DNA of 64,000 nt from an uncultured bacterium (lineage in GTDB: Bacteria; Bacteroidota; Ignavibacteria; Kapaibacteriales; UBA4661). The stretch lies in the NCBI GenBank assembly GCA_937899715.1, contig CALCNX010000089.1:38063-102062 (forward strand), given 5' to 3'. Below, piece by piece: positions 1 through 8,660 of this stretch (the stretch's first letter is position 1; every line of letters starts with the position of its first letter). Position numbers and translations under genes: made by a program. The notes below the pieces were generated by a model. It was not told where the DNA came from and did not search any database. It saw only the letters and a list, made by a program, of their open reading frames with translations.

Positions 1-1
1 A

Positions 2-1891
2 ACGGCAAATAGTGCGGAACTTGCTCCCAAGCAAGCACTCACGCCAGCCCGTACCCGCCACGCTCGTAGTATCGGCGGTGAGACAGGTGACGAAGGCACT
101 TCTGTACCAAAACCTGCTCGCAGAGTGCAATTACCCGATGAACCCGACCATGTCAAAAGTCCTTTCGGCGACGTTATTGAGACTATTCAAGAAGTTCTCA
201 TCGCCCGCAATAGTGGGCGCTATGTGCCGACACCCAAGTCATCGGAGAAGCCGCGCCCGCCCGGTGTTGATTTACATCCGGCTATCGGTTTCAAAATGTA
301 TGCGCCCAATCCGCACAAACCCGCCGGTACACAGGCACGTCGCGGTATGCAACGCTATCCGAATCGCCAAGAACGAGTCTATCCGGCAGCCGTGCCCATT
401 GATGCTGTCTTTGAAACAATGCCTACGGCTCTGAACGCCTTCCATGACCGCCTGCAGAGTGTCTTGCGCTACGAAGCCGAAATGCCCGCAAGTTCAGAAG
501 TGGTCGTCGCCGTAAGCGGTGGCGTGGATTCGGTCGTTCTTTTGGATATGCTGATGTGCCTTGCTCGAAATAATGCCCTCACGAGTGGGAAGCGACAACT
601 GCAAGTAGCCGTTGTACATTTCAACCATCGTTTGCGCGGCATAGAATCAGACAATGACGCCAATTTTGTCCGTGAGACGTGTAAGCGGTACGACATTCCT
701 TGCTACATCGCTTGGGCAGATGTAGAGCGCTTTGCAGAGATTCAAAGCATGACTATTGAGCAAGCAGGGCGCGAATTGCGCTATAAATTTTTGGAATTTG
801 TCGCCTACAAACGCCGTGCTGATGCCGTCCTGACGGCGCACACACTGAATGATTCAGTCGAGACCGTGCTGATGAATATGTTACGCGGTTCAGGACTAAC
901 GGGGCTTTCCGGCATTCCTGCGCAACGAGTTTTTGGCGAACATACCAAACTGCTACGTCCGCTCTTGAGTATGAAAAAAGCCGAGATTCAGGAGTATGCA
1001 GCCCTTCGCGGTTTGTCATGGCGCGAGGATTCGTCCAATTCGCAATCGGTCTTTCGTCGTAATAAAATCCGAAATGAATTGCTGCCATTGCTGGAACGTG
1101 AGTATTCATCGGGTATTGTTGATGTGCTGCACCGTACATCGCAGATTATTTCGGGCGCGGAGGATATTGTGCGTGATGCGGTGGAACGCGCTTTACCAAC
1201 CGCTTTAGTGGAAGATGAATTTCAGCCGTACATTGGTCTGACGGTAACGGCGTTACGTGTGCAGAAGCGCTTTTTACAGACAGAAATGGTTCGCCGCGTG
1301 GTACAACGCCGTTTTGGTCTCGCTCTTGGCTTTGATGCCGTTGATAGAGTTCTGTCTCTCATGGATGCCGAAGTGGGTGCAAAGGTAGATGTCATGCGGG
1401 GTTTCATTGCTCTCCGCGACCGAGCGGCAATTTTACTTTCGCCCGCCCCCGGAGTGCATAATATCAACGTCCGCGTGGAGAAGAACAATCGCTATGATTT
1501 TGGCGGCTGGCAGATTATTCTTGAGGAAGTTGACCGAAAAAATGTCAAATTCACCGCCGACCCTGCGGTCGAATTTCTTGATACCCGCGCACTGCCCTAT
1601 CGCATGACGCTCCGCACGTGGCAGCCCGGAGATGTATTTACGCCGCTTGGAATGAAGGGGACAATGAAAGTAAGTGACTACCTTACCAATTCTAAAATTT
1701 CCTTTTTCAACCGCCAAAATATTTTGGTGCTCACCGCCGCTATGCCCGAAGGCGAGCAGGTAATATGGCTCTGCGGCTTGCGTTTGAGCGACCAATTTCG
1801 CCTTCCTCCCGATGCCCATAAAGCGCTCCGTCTGGAGTTTCGCCGCCCTAAAGGAATTGTTCTACCTGCTCCACCACAAGAAAAAATATGA
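2..1891 (+). CDS. tilS: tRNA(Ile)-lysidine synthase TilS, with N-terminal extension open at the window edge
   Basis: The enzyme adenylates C34 of tRNA-Ile(CAU) and attaches lysine, so that the tRNA reads AUA. The PP-loop ATPase motif SGGVDS lies at about nt 515-532. The C-terminal TilS domain is seen in the stretch RTWQPGDVFTPLGMKG followed by KVSDYL and WLCGLRLSDQF. The frame is open without a stop from base 2, so the gene may start outside the window. Other possible starts are GTG 125 and ATG 419. ATG 419 gives 490 residues with SGGVDS at residues 33-38, the usual TilS layout. The 140 residues before it are Pro/Arg-rich, match no domain I recognise, and use the same codons as the rest. It is followed by hpt and ftsH, a cluster seen in many bacteria. 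The product is secure; the start is not. Confidence 0.88.
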   Translation, partial: TANSAELAPKQALTPARTRHARSIGGETGDEGTSVPKPARRVQLPDEPDHVKSPFGDVIETIQEVLIARNSGRYVPTPKSSEKPRPPGVDLHPAIGFKMYAPNPHKPAGTQARRGMQRYPNRQERVYPAAVPIDAVFETMPTALNAFHDRLQSVLRYEAEMPASSEVVVAVSGGVDSVVLLDMLMCLARNNALTSGKRQLQVAVVHFNHRLRGIESDNDANFVRETCKRYDIPCYIAWADVERFAEIQSMTIEQAGRELRYKFLEFVAYKRRADAVLTAHTLNDSVETVLMNMLRGSGLTGLSGIPAQRVFGEHTKLLRPLLSMKKAEIQEYAALRGLSWREDSSNSQSVFRRNKIRNELLPLLEREYSSGIVDVLHRTSQIISGAEDIVRDAVERALPTALVEDEFQPYIGLTVTALRVQKRFLQTEMVRRVVQRRFGLALGFDAVDRVLSLMDAEVGAKVDVMRGFIALRDRAAILLSPAPGVHNINVRVEKNNRYDFGGWQIILEEVDRKNVKFTADPAVEFLDTRALPYRMTLRTWQPGDVFTPLGMKGTMKVSDYLTNSKISFFNRQNILVLTAAMPEGEQVIWLCGLRLSDQFRLPPDAHKALRLEFRRPKGIVLPAPPQEKI

Positions 1892-1973
1892 CGTGGCGAG
1901 CACATAGCAGCAAGACAACACACTAATTTTGCTAAACAAGCGTTTACACGAACAGTACACAATCACATTCTTT

Positions 1974-2537
1974 ATGACGATGATGAGCAACAACGATATT
2001 CTGGAACTCCACGATAAGCATTTCAAAAAACTTATTAGCCGCGAGCAAATCCACGATGCAGTCAAGCGTCTCGGCGCTCAGATTACGGCGGATTACAATG
2101 CAAGCGAGGTAGTATTCGTCGTAGTACTAAAAGGCAGTATTCTTTTTGCAACCGACCTCATTCGTGAAGTCCATCTACCGTGCAAACTTGAATTCATACG
2201 CGCCGAAAGCTACGGTACGGGTATGCACTCGTCAGGCAAAGTGAACGTAACGCATTATACAGGCATGGATTTGGCAGGCAAGCACGTCATTGTTCTCGAA
2301 GACATTGTTGACACAGGCTTGACGGTCAAGCAAATTCTTGCGCATCTCGAAGAAATGAACCCCGCATCGCTCAAAATTGCAACGCTTTTCTTGAAGCCTG
2401 AAGTATGCAAAGGTACGGTCGCAACACATTATGTAGGGTTTGAAATTTCGCCGCTCTTCATTGTCGGCTATGGGCTAGATTACAACGAACTCGGGCGCAA
2501 CCTCGCTGATGTCTATATCCTACACGAAACTCCGTAA
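1974..2537 (+). CDS. hpt: hypoxanthine phosphoribosyltransferase
   Basis: This purine-salvage enzyme joins hypoxanthine or guanine to PRPP to give IMP or GMP in the cytoplasm. The PRPP-binding loop VLEDIVDTGLT is intact near the middle of the protein, and the N-terminal VVVLKGSILFATDL and FIRAESYGTG segments fit the HPRT fold. From ATG 1974 the protein has 187 residues, normal for the family. In-frame ATGs at 1980 and 1983 are equally possible, and no Shine-Dalgarno is visible. A TTG at 1929 would add a hydrophobic stretch that the family lacks, so I rejected it. The gene lies 82 bp after tilS and before ftsH on the same strand, possibly one operon. Confidence 0.93.
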   Translation: MTMMSNNDILELHDKHFKKLISREQIHDAVKRLGAQITADYNASEVVFVVVLKGSILFATDLIREVHLPCKLEFIRAESYGTGMHSSGKVNVTHYTGMDLAGKHVIVLEDIVDTGLTVKQILAHLEEMNPASLKIATLFLKPEVCKGTVATHYVGFEISPLFIVGYGLDYNELGRNLADVYILHETP

Positions 2538-2790
2538 GGTTATCTCTCATAAGGCATCATCAAACGTTTTTCGCTCTACTGTCGTCGTAGTGTACAAGGA
2601 ACAGTAAGAGCCGTGCGATTTCGTACAAAAACAAAAATTCAGGAATGTGTGAATCTCTCATTTGCACATTCCGCCGCCAAGTGGCAACCGCAAGGCAACA
2701 TAAACAAAGTAAAATAACAACTTTTCGTCTTTCACTCATCGCTTGTAAGCACTATTTTCTAACGCTTACAGCGCTCCAAAGGAGAACAGA

Positions 2791-4917
2791 ATGGCAGCTG
2801 ATGAACGCAAAAACACGAACAACAGCGAGCCGAAAAAGCCGAATCGCCCGCAGAACCGTGATAACAAAAATAATCTCAAGGGTTTGCGCAATAATAACAA
2901 TGACGAATCCCCAGCAGGCAAAGTCATGAAAACGGCGATGATATGGCTCTTCATTTTCGGCTTTGTTGTCGTAATGTATATGCTCGTCAGTAGCGGACAG
3001 CAATCGGAAGTGTCCGTTACCTATACCGAGTACAAACAATTCCTCGAAGCAGGGAAAATTGAATCGGCAACAATTTCTAAATCGCAGCTCAACGACTTCG
3101 TTTTTCACGGCGTTCTGCGTGAAAAAGTAAGCATCCTGAAACCTAATGGCACGGGACAAGTCGAGGTACAGCGCTTTTTCACACGCTTGGGCGTACTGGA
3201 TTCTGAAACCGAAAAGGCTTGGGCAGATAAAGGCATCGTTTGGCGCTACGAAGAAGGCGACAGTCCTTGGCTTAGTATGGTCATTTCCTTCTTGCCGTGG
3301 CTTATCTTGATTGGTGTTTATTTCTTCGTTATGCGCCGTATGCAGGGCGGAAGCGGCGGACCGGGCGGTACACGCGGCATTTTCTCCTTCGGCAAAGCAC
3401 GTGCGCGACTGATGAATGAGAATGCCAAGACCGTGACCTTTGAAGATGTCGCTGGTGCGGACGAAGCAAAATATGAACTTGAAGAGATTATCGAATTCCT
3501 CCGCGACCCCAATAAATTCCAACGCTTGGGCGGTAAAATTCCACATGGCGTTCTGATGCTTGGACCTCCAGGGACGGGTAAAACCTTGCTTGCTCGTGCT
3601 ATTGCGGGTGAAGCAGATGTGCCGTTCTTCTCTATTTCCGGCGCAGACTTCGTGGAAATGTTCGTGGGCGTAGGTGCAAGCCGCGTACGTGACCTTTTTG
3701 AGCAAGCAAAACGCAGCGCTCCGTGTATTATTTTCATTGATGAGATTGATGCCGTTGGTCGCCATAGAGGCGCAGGATTAGGCGGCGGACACGATGAGCG
3801 CGAACAAACGCTGAACCAACTTCTTGTCGAAATGGACGGCTTTGAGCAAAATATGGGCATCATCGTTGTTGCAGCCACAAACCGTCCCGACGTTCTTGAC
3901 CCAGCACTTTTGCGCCCCGGACGCTTCGACCGCCAAGTGGTTGTTGACCGCCCTGATGTACGCGGACGCGAAGGTATTTTGAAAGTTCATGCTCGCCACA
4001 TTCCACTTTCGCCGGATGTCAATTTGGAAATTGTCGCACGTGGTACGCCGGGACTTTCCGGCGCAGACCTTGCGAATTTGATGAACGAAGCTGCTCTTTT
4101 CGCTGCTCGCAAGAATAAAGATTTTGTAACGATGGACGACATCGAAAGTGCAAAAGATAAAATTCTGATGGGTGTTGAGCGGAAAAGCATGGTTATTTCC
4201 GAAAAAGAAAAAGAAGTCACCGCATATCATGAGATGGGACACGCACTGGCAGGAAAACTTCTTCCGTACAGCGACCCTGTCCACAAGGTAACAATTATTC
4301 CGCGTGGTCGTGCACTCGGCGTTACCTCGTATGTTCCCAATGAAGACGCACACACATACTCGAAAGATTACCTCGAGACACGGCTTATTACCTTGCTCGC
4401 CGGACGCGCTGCCGAGACCATCGTTTTCAATCAGCTGACAACCGGTGCAGGCAACGACATTGAACGGGCAACAATGCTTGCTCGCAAGATGGTCTGCGAA
4501 TGGGGAATGAGCGAGAAACTGGGACCGCTTAATTTTGCCAGCAAAGACGAAGAAGTGTTCCTCGCCCGTGAAATGGCGCATCCACGCCAGCACAGCGATG
4601 AAACAGCACGTATCATTGACGACGAAATCCGCCGTATTGTCACCACATCCATGCACCAAGCAGAGGTACTCTTGCGCGAGAATATCGAAATGCTCCACAA
4701 GACTTCCAAAGTCCTACTTGAGCGTGAGATTCTTGATGCCGAAGAATTGGACATGATTATGCGTGGCGAGGAATTACCACCTTCCACACGAGAAAAGCGG
4801 GTACCATATGGCACAGCAAAAAATGGTGCTAACGGTGTTGCTCCCAGCGATGATGCCGCAACCGATACGGCACAGGATGTTTCTGTGAAACCTGAAATCA
4901 CACCGCCAACAGTGTAG
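2791..4917 (+). CDS. ftsH: ATP-dependent zinc metalloprotease FtsH
   Basis: FtsH is a membrane-anchored AAA+ protease that degrades misassembled membrane proteins and short-lived regulators. This one has 708 residues: an Asn/Lys-rich cytoplasmic tail, a first membrane segment at about 49-67, a periplasmic domain, a second membrane segment at about 161-180, and then the AAA+ module. Walker A (GPPGTGKT) is at 258-265, Walker B is FIDEID, and the second region of homology ends in RPGRFDRQV. The zinc site HEMGH is at 480-484. An AAAGGAG Shine-Dalgarno at 2778-2784 fixes the start. A terminator follows at 4942-4985. The length and all key motifs are normal. Confidence 0.98.
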   Translation: MAADERKNTNNSEPKKPNRPQNRDNKNNLKGLRNNNNDESPAGKVMKTAMIWLFIFGFVVVMYMLVSSGQQSEVSVTYTEYKQFLEAGKIESATISKSQLNDFVFHGVLREKVSILKPNGTGQVEVQRFFTRLGVLDSETEKAWADKGIVWRYEEGDSPWLSMVISFLPWLILIGVYFFVMRRMQGGSGGPGGTRGIFSFGKARARLMNENAKTVTFEDVAGADEAKYELEEIIEFLRDPNKFQRLGGKIPHGVLMLGPPGTGKTLLARAIAGEADVPFFSISGADFVEMFVGVGASRVRDLFEQAKRSAPCIIFIDEIDAVGRHRGAGLGGGHDEREQTLNQLLVEMDGFEQNMGIIVVAATNRPDVLDPALLRPGRFDRQVVVDRPDVRGREGILKVHARHIPLSPDVNLEIVARGTPGLSGADLANLMNEAALFAARKNKDFVTMDDIESAKDKILMGVERKSMVISEKEKEVTAYHEMGHALAGKLLPYSDPVHKVTIIPRGRALGVTSYVPNEDAHTYSKDYLETRLITLLAGRAAETIVFNQLTTGAGNDIERATMLARKMVCEWGMSEKLGPLNFASKDEEVFLAREMAHPRQHSDETARIIDDEIRRIVTTSMHQAEVLLRENIEMLHKTSKVLLEREILDAEELDMIMRGEELPPSTREKRVPYGTAKNGANGVAPSDDAATDTAQDVSVKPEITPPTV

Positions 4918-4941
4918 GCTAGGCTTCAACAAGAATGTTTT

Positions 4942-4985
4942 GCAAGGCAATTGCTCGAAAAGAGTAGTTGCCTTGCTTGTTTTTA
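4942..4985 (+). terminator. Rho-independent terminator after ftsH
   Basis: The arms GCAAGGCAA (4942-4950) and TTGCCTTGC (4968-4976) are perfect complements and are followed by a T-rich run (TTGTTTTTAG). It lies 25 bp after the ftsH stop. Confidence 0.8.
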
Positions 4986-5016
4986 GGGTGCGCCAAAAGT
5001 AGTTGATATGTTTTTT

Positions 5017-5030
5017 GTTGATATATCAAC
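5017..5030. promoter_or_regulatory. palindromic operator candidate GTTGATATATCAAC upstream of the enoyl-CoA hydratase
   Basis: This is a perfect 14-bp palindrome 107 bp before the start of the hydratase gene. A further half-site, GTTGATAT, lies at 5002-5009. Close variants precede two other acyl-CoA genes, at 37285-37298 and 59533-59546, with consensus RTTGAYAYRTCAAC. A probable promoter (TTTG 5038, TAACTTCG 5061) starts just after it. Binding by a transcription factor is inferred from symmetry and recurrence. Confidence 0.55.
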
Positions 5031-5037
5031 TTTTTCT

Positions 5038-5068
5038 TTTGCAAAGGATATATTCTTTGCTAACTTCG
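5038..5068 (+). promoter_or_regulatory. probable Bacteroidota-type promoter of the enoyl-CoA hydratase
   Basis: TTTG at 5038-5041 is followed after 19 bp by TAACTTCG at 5061-5068, close to the TTTG/TAnnTTTG pattern. It is downstream of the palindrome at 5017. Confidence 0.35.
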
Positions 5069-5136
5069 TAGCACCCTGATTCTATCACGAGTCTGTTATT
5101 ATTACTCATTCTGTTTCACCTCATTTTCCCCGCGTT

Positions 5137-5913
5137 ATGCAATACGATAACATCATTCTTTCCAATCCCGCCGACGGTGTTGGTGCTGTACAACTCAATC
5201 GCCCGAAAGTTCTGAACGCGCTGAATACCAAAACAATGTCGGAAATTCTTCACGCAATGAAAGAATACGATGCCGACCCAAACATTCGCTGTATGGTTCT
5301 ACACGGCGATGAGCGTGCCTTTGCCGCAGGCGCGGACATACGCGAGATGAGCGACGCGACGGCAGTTCAGATGATGGTACGCAATCCATTTTCTGCATGG
5401 GAAGATATGCGCGGCATCAAGAAGCCGATTATTGCGGCAGTAAGCGGTTTTGCGCTTGGCGGTGGCTGTGAATTGGCAATGCTTTGCGATATGATTGTTG
5501 CTTCGGAAACGGCACAATTTGGTCAACCTGAAATTAAACTTGGACTCATTCCCGGAGCCGGCGGTACGCAGCGTATGACCAAAGCGATTGGCAAGGCGCG
5601 TACAATGGACATTGTGTTGACCGGACGTAATTTCACAGCACAAGAGGCATTCGCAATGGGCTTGGTTTCTCGTATCGTTCCGGCTGCCGAGTGGCTAGAG
5701 GCGGCTATCAACATGGCAAAAGAAATCGCTTCCATGCCCGCGATTGCTGTCCGCGAGGGCAAAGAAGCGGTCTTGAAATCGTTTGACCTCAGTATCGAAA
5801 TGGGCTTGGAATTCGAGCGCAAAAACTTCTACCTTCTTCTCACCACCGACGACGCTCGCGAAGGAATGAAAGCATTTATGGAAAAGCGTATGCCCGTTTG
5901 GAAAGGGCAGTAA
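5137..5913 (+). CDS. enoyl-CoA hydratase (crotonase family)
   Basis: The protein hydrates trans-2-enoyl-CoA to 3-hydroxyacyl-CoA, the second step of beta-oxidation. Its 258 residues are the normal crotonase length. The oxyanion-hole segment AFAAGADIREM and the stretch GGGCELAM are present. The two catalytic glutamates of the family are visible, one in GGGCE and one in GQPEIKLGLIPGAGGTQR. No hydroxyacyl-CoA dehydrogenase is fused to it. It stands alone between two terminators and has its own promoter and palindromic operator candidate. Related crotonases act on other acyl-CoAs, so the exact substrate is open. Confidence 0.93.
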   Translation: MQYDNIILSNPADGVGAVQLNRPKVLNALNTKTMSEILHAMKEYDADPNIRCMVLHGDERAFAAGADIREMSDATAVQMMVRNPFSAWEDMRGIKKPIIAAVSGFALGGGCELAMLCDMIVASETAQFGQPEIKLGLIPGAGGTQRMTKAIGKARTMDIVLTGRNFTAQEAFAMGLVSRIVPAAEWLEAAINMAKEIASMPAIAVREGKEAVLKSFDLSIEMGLEFERKNFYLLLTTDDAREGMKAFMEKRMPVWKGQ

Positions 5914-5930
5914 TTTCCGATAACGCCCAT

Positions 5931-5984
5931 AAAAAAATGCCCGCAAAAAACGTACAAGAAGTGATGCTTTTTGCGGGCATTTTT
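5931..5984. terminator. bidirectional terminator between the enoyl-CoA hydratase and rsmE
   Basis: The long stem AAAAAAATGCCCGCAAAAA (5931-5949) pairs with TTTTTGCGGGCATTTTT (5968-5984). It sits between two convergent genes and has A and T runs on both sides. Confidence 0.85.
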
Positions 5985-5999
5985 ATGATAGAATACTTG

Positions 6000-6695
6000 C
6001 TACTCGTGAAATAGTGTTAGCGCTGTCAGCCCCGACAATGCAGCTGTTTCAGCACGAAGGCGCGTAGGCGCGAGTGTCCACAAAACGGAACGTGTATCAT
6101 TCCGCAATAGTATTTGTTCTTCTTCCGAAAAGCCGCCTTCCGGTCCGACGCATAAACACACACTTGTGGCATGATACCGCGATGGCTTCTGCCCTTCAGT
6201 GTCAGCCAGGATAATGCGCGTTTCTGCGGGAAGCATGGTGAGAAGCGACTGAGGAGTCATAGGTTCATGAAGTTGTATTAATCGTGCCCGATGCGCTTGC
6301 TTCATAGCAGCAAGGGACTTTGCAAAGAGACGCTCAGGTTTGGTGCGGTCTCGTTCACTGTGTTTGGTGAGAAGCGGCACAAAATCGCTTGCACCGAGCT
6401 CAATCGCTTTTTCAAGCGCAAATTCCATCCGCTCCCGGTTATCTAAAATTCCCAGCGCCATAACTATGCGGTATGGCAACTCCCCGTACTCAGGTATTAT
6501 CCGCACAAGACGGCACAGTACATCGTGTTTACTTATTTCCGCCACAATAGCCTCAGCGCAATAGCCGCGACCATTAGAGAGCATAATCCGTTCACCTGCT
6601 CGGAGGCGCAGCGCACGGGTGTGCTGTGCCTCGTCACCTGTTAGTACTATGTTTGTACTGCTTGGCTCTATATCAGGTGCGTAAAGACATTCCAT
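6000..6695 (-). CDS. rsmE: 16S rRNA (uracil(1498)-N(3))-methyltransferase
   Basis: RsmE methylates U1498 of 16S rRNA in assembled 30S subunits, using S-adenosylmethionine. The protein has 231 residues. It carries an N-terminal PUA-like region (GDEAQHTRALRLRAGE) and the SPOUT knot with VGPEGGFSEEE and RLRAETA, which form the SAM-binding signature. The start is ATG at 6695. It converges on the enoyl-CoA hydratase and is divergent from ogt. Nothing is unusual. Confidence 0.95.
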   Translation of the reverse strand: MECLYAPDIEPSSTNIVLTGDEAQHTRALRLRAGERIMLSNGRGYCAEAIVAEISKHDVLCRLVRIIPEYGELPYRIVMALGILDNRERMEFALEKAIELGASDFVPLLTKHSERDRTKPERLFAKSLAAMKQAHRARLIQLHEPMTPQSLLTMLPAETRIILADTEGQKPSRYHATSVCLCVGPEGGFSEEEQILLRNDTRSVLWTLAPTRLRAETAALSGLTALTLFHE

Positions 6696-6808
6696 TGTGT
6701 GCCGCGTGAGAATTTGTAGATTGCAAGATGGGGATTGCGGTCTAATATAAGCTCGTACAAGCCGTAATTTTTTGCCGAACCCTTCAATCAGATTTTTTTC
6801 TTGTCCTT

Positions 6809-7333
6809 ATGAAAACGTACATCGCGCATCATCAGTCGCCTTTGGGCTTAGTAGAGATACGAATTCAAGGCGCTGACATGGAAACATCACCCACAATTGG
6901 TCTTACCCATCTGACCATTCTGGACGATACTCCCACTCTTACACCTTCCATCTCCTCCAAAGACGTGCAAATTAGCGCTCTTATCGAACAAACTCGTTGC
7001 GAATTGGACGAGTATTTTGCAGGCAAACGGCATGAATTTACGTTACCACTCACGCCGCAAGGAACAGCATTTGAACAGCGCGTCTGGTCGGCATTGCAAA
7101 CGATTCCATTTGGAACAACACGGTCGTATTCTCAGCAGACGGAACTACTTGGCGACATGAAAGCCCTACGTGCTGTAGCGGCGGCAAACGGGCGTAATCC
7201 TTTGTGGCTTGTAGTTCCCTGCCACCGCGTTATTGGCAAAAACGGTGATTTGACAGGCTACGCTGGAGGTCTCTGGCGCAAAGAATGGTTACTGAGACAC
7301 GAAGGTGCATTGCCTCAAGCACGCCTTTTCTAA
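6809..7333 (+). CDS. ogt: methylated-DNA--[protein]-cysteine S-methyltransferase
   Basis: This suicide repair protein removes alkyl groups from O6-alkylguanine by moving them to its own cysteine. The active-site motif PCHRVIG is present, preceded by the helix-turn-helix region (GTTRSYSQQ) and followed by GYAGGLWRKEWLLRHE. The 174 residues fit the Ogt/MGMT form without an AdaA domain. The promoter region is shared with divergent rsmE (113 bp). The gene converges closely with the acyl-CoA dehydrogenase at 7343, with only 9 bp between stops. Confidence 0.95.
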   Translation: MKTYIAHHQSPLGLVEIRIQGADMETSPTIGLTHLTILDDTPTLTPSISSKDVQISALIEQTRCELDEYFAGKRHEFTLPLTPQGTAFEQRVWSALQTIPFGTTRSYSQQTELLGDMKALRAVAAANGRNPLWLVVPCHRVIGKNGDLTGYAGGLWRKEWLLRHEGALPQARLF

Positions 7334-7342
7334 GGAGTGTAC

Positions 7343-8551
7343 TCACATTTCCACCGTATAGCCATACTGCTTCAAGATTGTTCGTGCAAGAACGGTTTTA
7401 TGCACTTCATCGGGTCCGTCGTAAATACGAGCTGCGCGTTCGTGTCTGTACCAGTAGGAAAGTATCGTGTCGTCCGTGATACCAAGCGCTCCGTGCGCCT
7501 GAATAGCACGGTCAAGCACGTGTTGGAGTACATTCGCCACAAAAAATTTAATCGTGGAAATAGATTCTTTCATTGCCTGAGCGCCGTGTTTGTCTATTCC
7601 ATCTGCGGTATGCAGCACCATATACCGCGCCGCATCTATCTCCGCGCGGCTTTCCGCTATCCATGCTTGTATGATTTGCTTGCTGGCAAGCGGCTTACCG
7701 GAAGAAAGTTCGCGCGAGACCGCATAACGGCACATCATGTCCAATGCCCGTTCACAAATCCCCACAAAGCGCATACAATGGTGTATTCGCCCCGGTCCCA
7801 AACGGTGCTGTGCGAGAGAAAAACCTCCGCCTTCTTTACCCAGCAAATTTGCAGCCGGAACACGGCAATTTTCAAAGCGGACTTCCGCATGACTAGCGTA
7901 ACTATCGCCTTCTTCACCCATGATTTTGATATTCCGCACGAGCGTAAAGCCCGGTGTTGAGGTAGGAACAAGAATCATGCTCGCGCGTTTGTGCGGTGCT
8001 TCGTCGGGATTTGTCACCGCCATAGTCACAGCAAACGTAGCGCCGTCTGCCGATGAGGTAAACCATTTGTGTCCGTTTATCACGTACTCATTGCCCTCAC
8101 GCACTGCTGTGGTTGCCATATTCACGGGATTTGACCCCGCAAATTCTGGTTCGGTCATTGCGAAGCAGGAGCGAATATCACCGCGCATGAGAGGCTCAAG
8201 AAACGTGTGTTTCTGCTCCGGTGTGGCGAACTGATGCAAAAGTTCCATATTGCCAATATCCGGTGCTTGGCAGTTAAAAGTATAGTGCCCAAGTGGGCTG
8301 CGCCCTAGCTCTTCGCTGACAAGACCAAATTCTGTGAGCGTTAGCCCCAAGCCACCATCTTCGGGCGGCAAATGCGGTGCCCATAAACCCATTTCCTTTA
8401 CACGCGAGCGCAAACCTTGTAAAGTCGGCTCAAGTGCACGAAAGGAGCCGTGGAGATAGGCGGATTCAAGCGGGAACAATTCTTGTGCAACAAATTCTCG
8501 CACACGCGGCAGAATAGCTGCAAGGCGCTCGGTAATAAAGATAGTGGTCAT
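7343..8551 (-). CDS. acyl-CoA dehydrogenase, ACAD10/11-like
   Basis: This flavoenzyme makes the alpha-beta double bond in an acyl-CoA. The middle FAD-binding segment includes CFAMTEPEFAGSNP and GHKWFTSSAD, and the C-terminal helical domain ends in YDGPDEVHKT. Ordinary family members have YEGTxE at that place with a catalytic Glu; the Asp-Gly-Pro form is typical of the ACAD10/11 branch. I chose ATG 8551 (402 residues, normal length). The reading frame runs on to 8662 but would add a sequence unlike the family and would overlap the divergent MCP. The gap to the MCP holds the palindrome TTGTGCAGCACAA. The chain length of the substrate cannot be read from the sequence. Confidence 0.9.
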   Translation of the reverse strand: MTTIFITERLAAILPRVREFVAQELFPLESAYLHGSFRALEPTLQGLRSRVKEMGLWAPHLPPEDGGLGLTLTEFGLVSEELGRSPLGHYTFNCQAPDIGNMELLHQFATPEQKHTFLEPLMRGDIRSCFAMTEPEFAGSNPVNMATTAVREGNEYVINGHKWFTSSADGATFAVTMAVTNPDEAPHKRASMILVPTSTPGFTLVRNIKIMGEEGDSYASHAEVRFENCRVPAANLLGKEGGGFSLAQHRLGPGRIHHCMRFVGICERALDMMCRYAVSRELSSGKPLASKQIIQAWIAESRAEIDAARYMVLHTADGIDKHGAQAMKESISTIKFFVANVLQHVLDRAIQAHGALGITDDTILSYWYRHERAARIYDGPDEVHKTVLARTILKQYGYTVEM

Positions 8552-8616
8552 GGCTACAAGTCGGAAAGACAGAGAGAAACAAGGGCTTATGATGTGAAAT
8601 ATACGGTATTTTTCCC

Positions 8617-8648
8617 GTTGTGCAGCACAAAACTTATCGCTAATTTTG
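8617..8648 (+). promoter_or_regulatory. promoter of the first MCP, overlapped by an inverted repeat
   Basis: TAATTTTG (8641-8648) fits the TAnnTTTG element, and GTTG at 8617-8620 sits 24 bp upstream where TTTG is expected. The 13-bp palindrome TTGTGCAGCACAA (8618-8630) covers the upstream element. On the other strand TTTG (8631-8628) and TATATTTC (8603-8596) could drive the acyl-CoA dehydrogenase with longer spacing. One regulator could therefore control both genes. Confidence 0.42.
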
Positions 8649-8660
8649 CCCCCAGAAATC

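Noticed and set aside
12..434. ORF of 140 codons at the left edge
   Set aside because: It overlaps the tilS frame, which has better codon use; its protein has no recognisable features.
2752..3765. 337-codon minus-strand ORF inside ftsH
   Set aside because: It is antisense to a strongly conserved gene and shows no domain.
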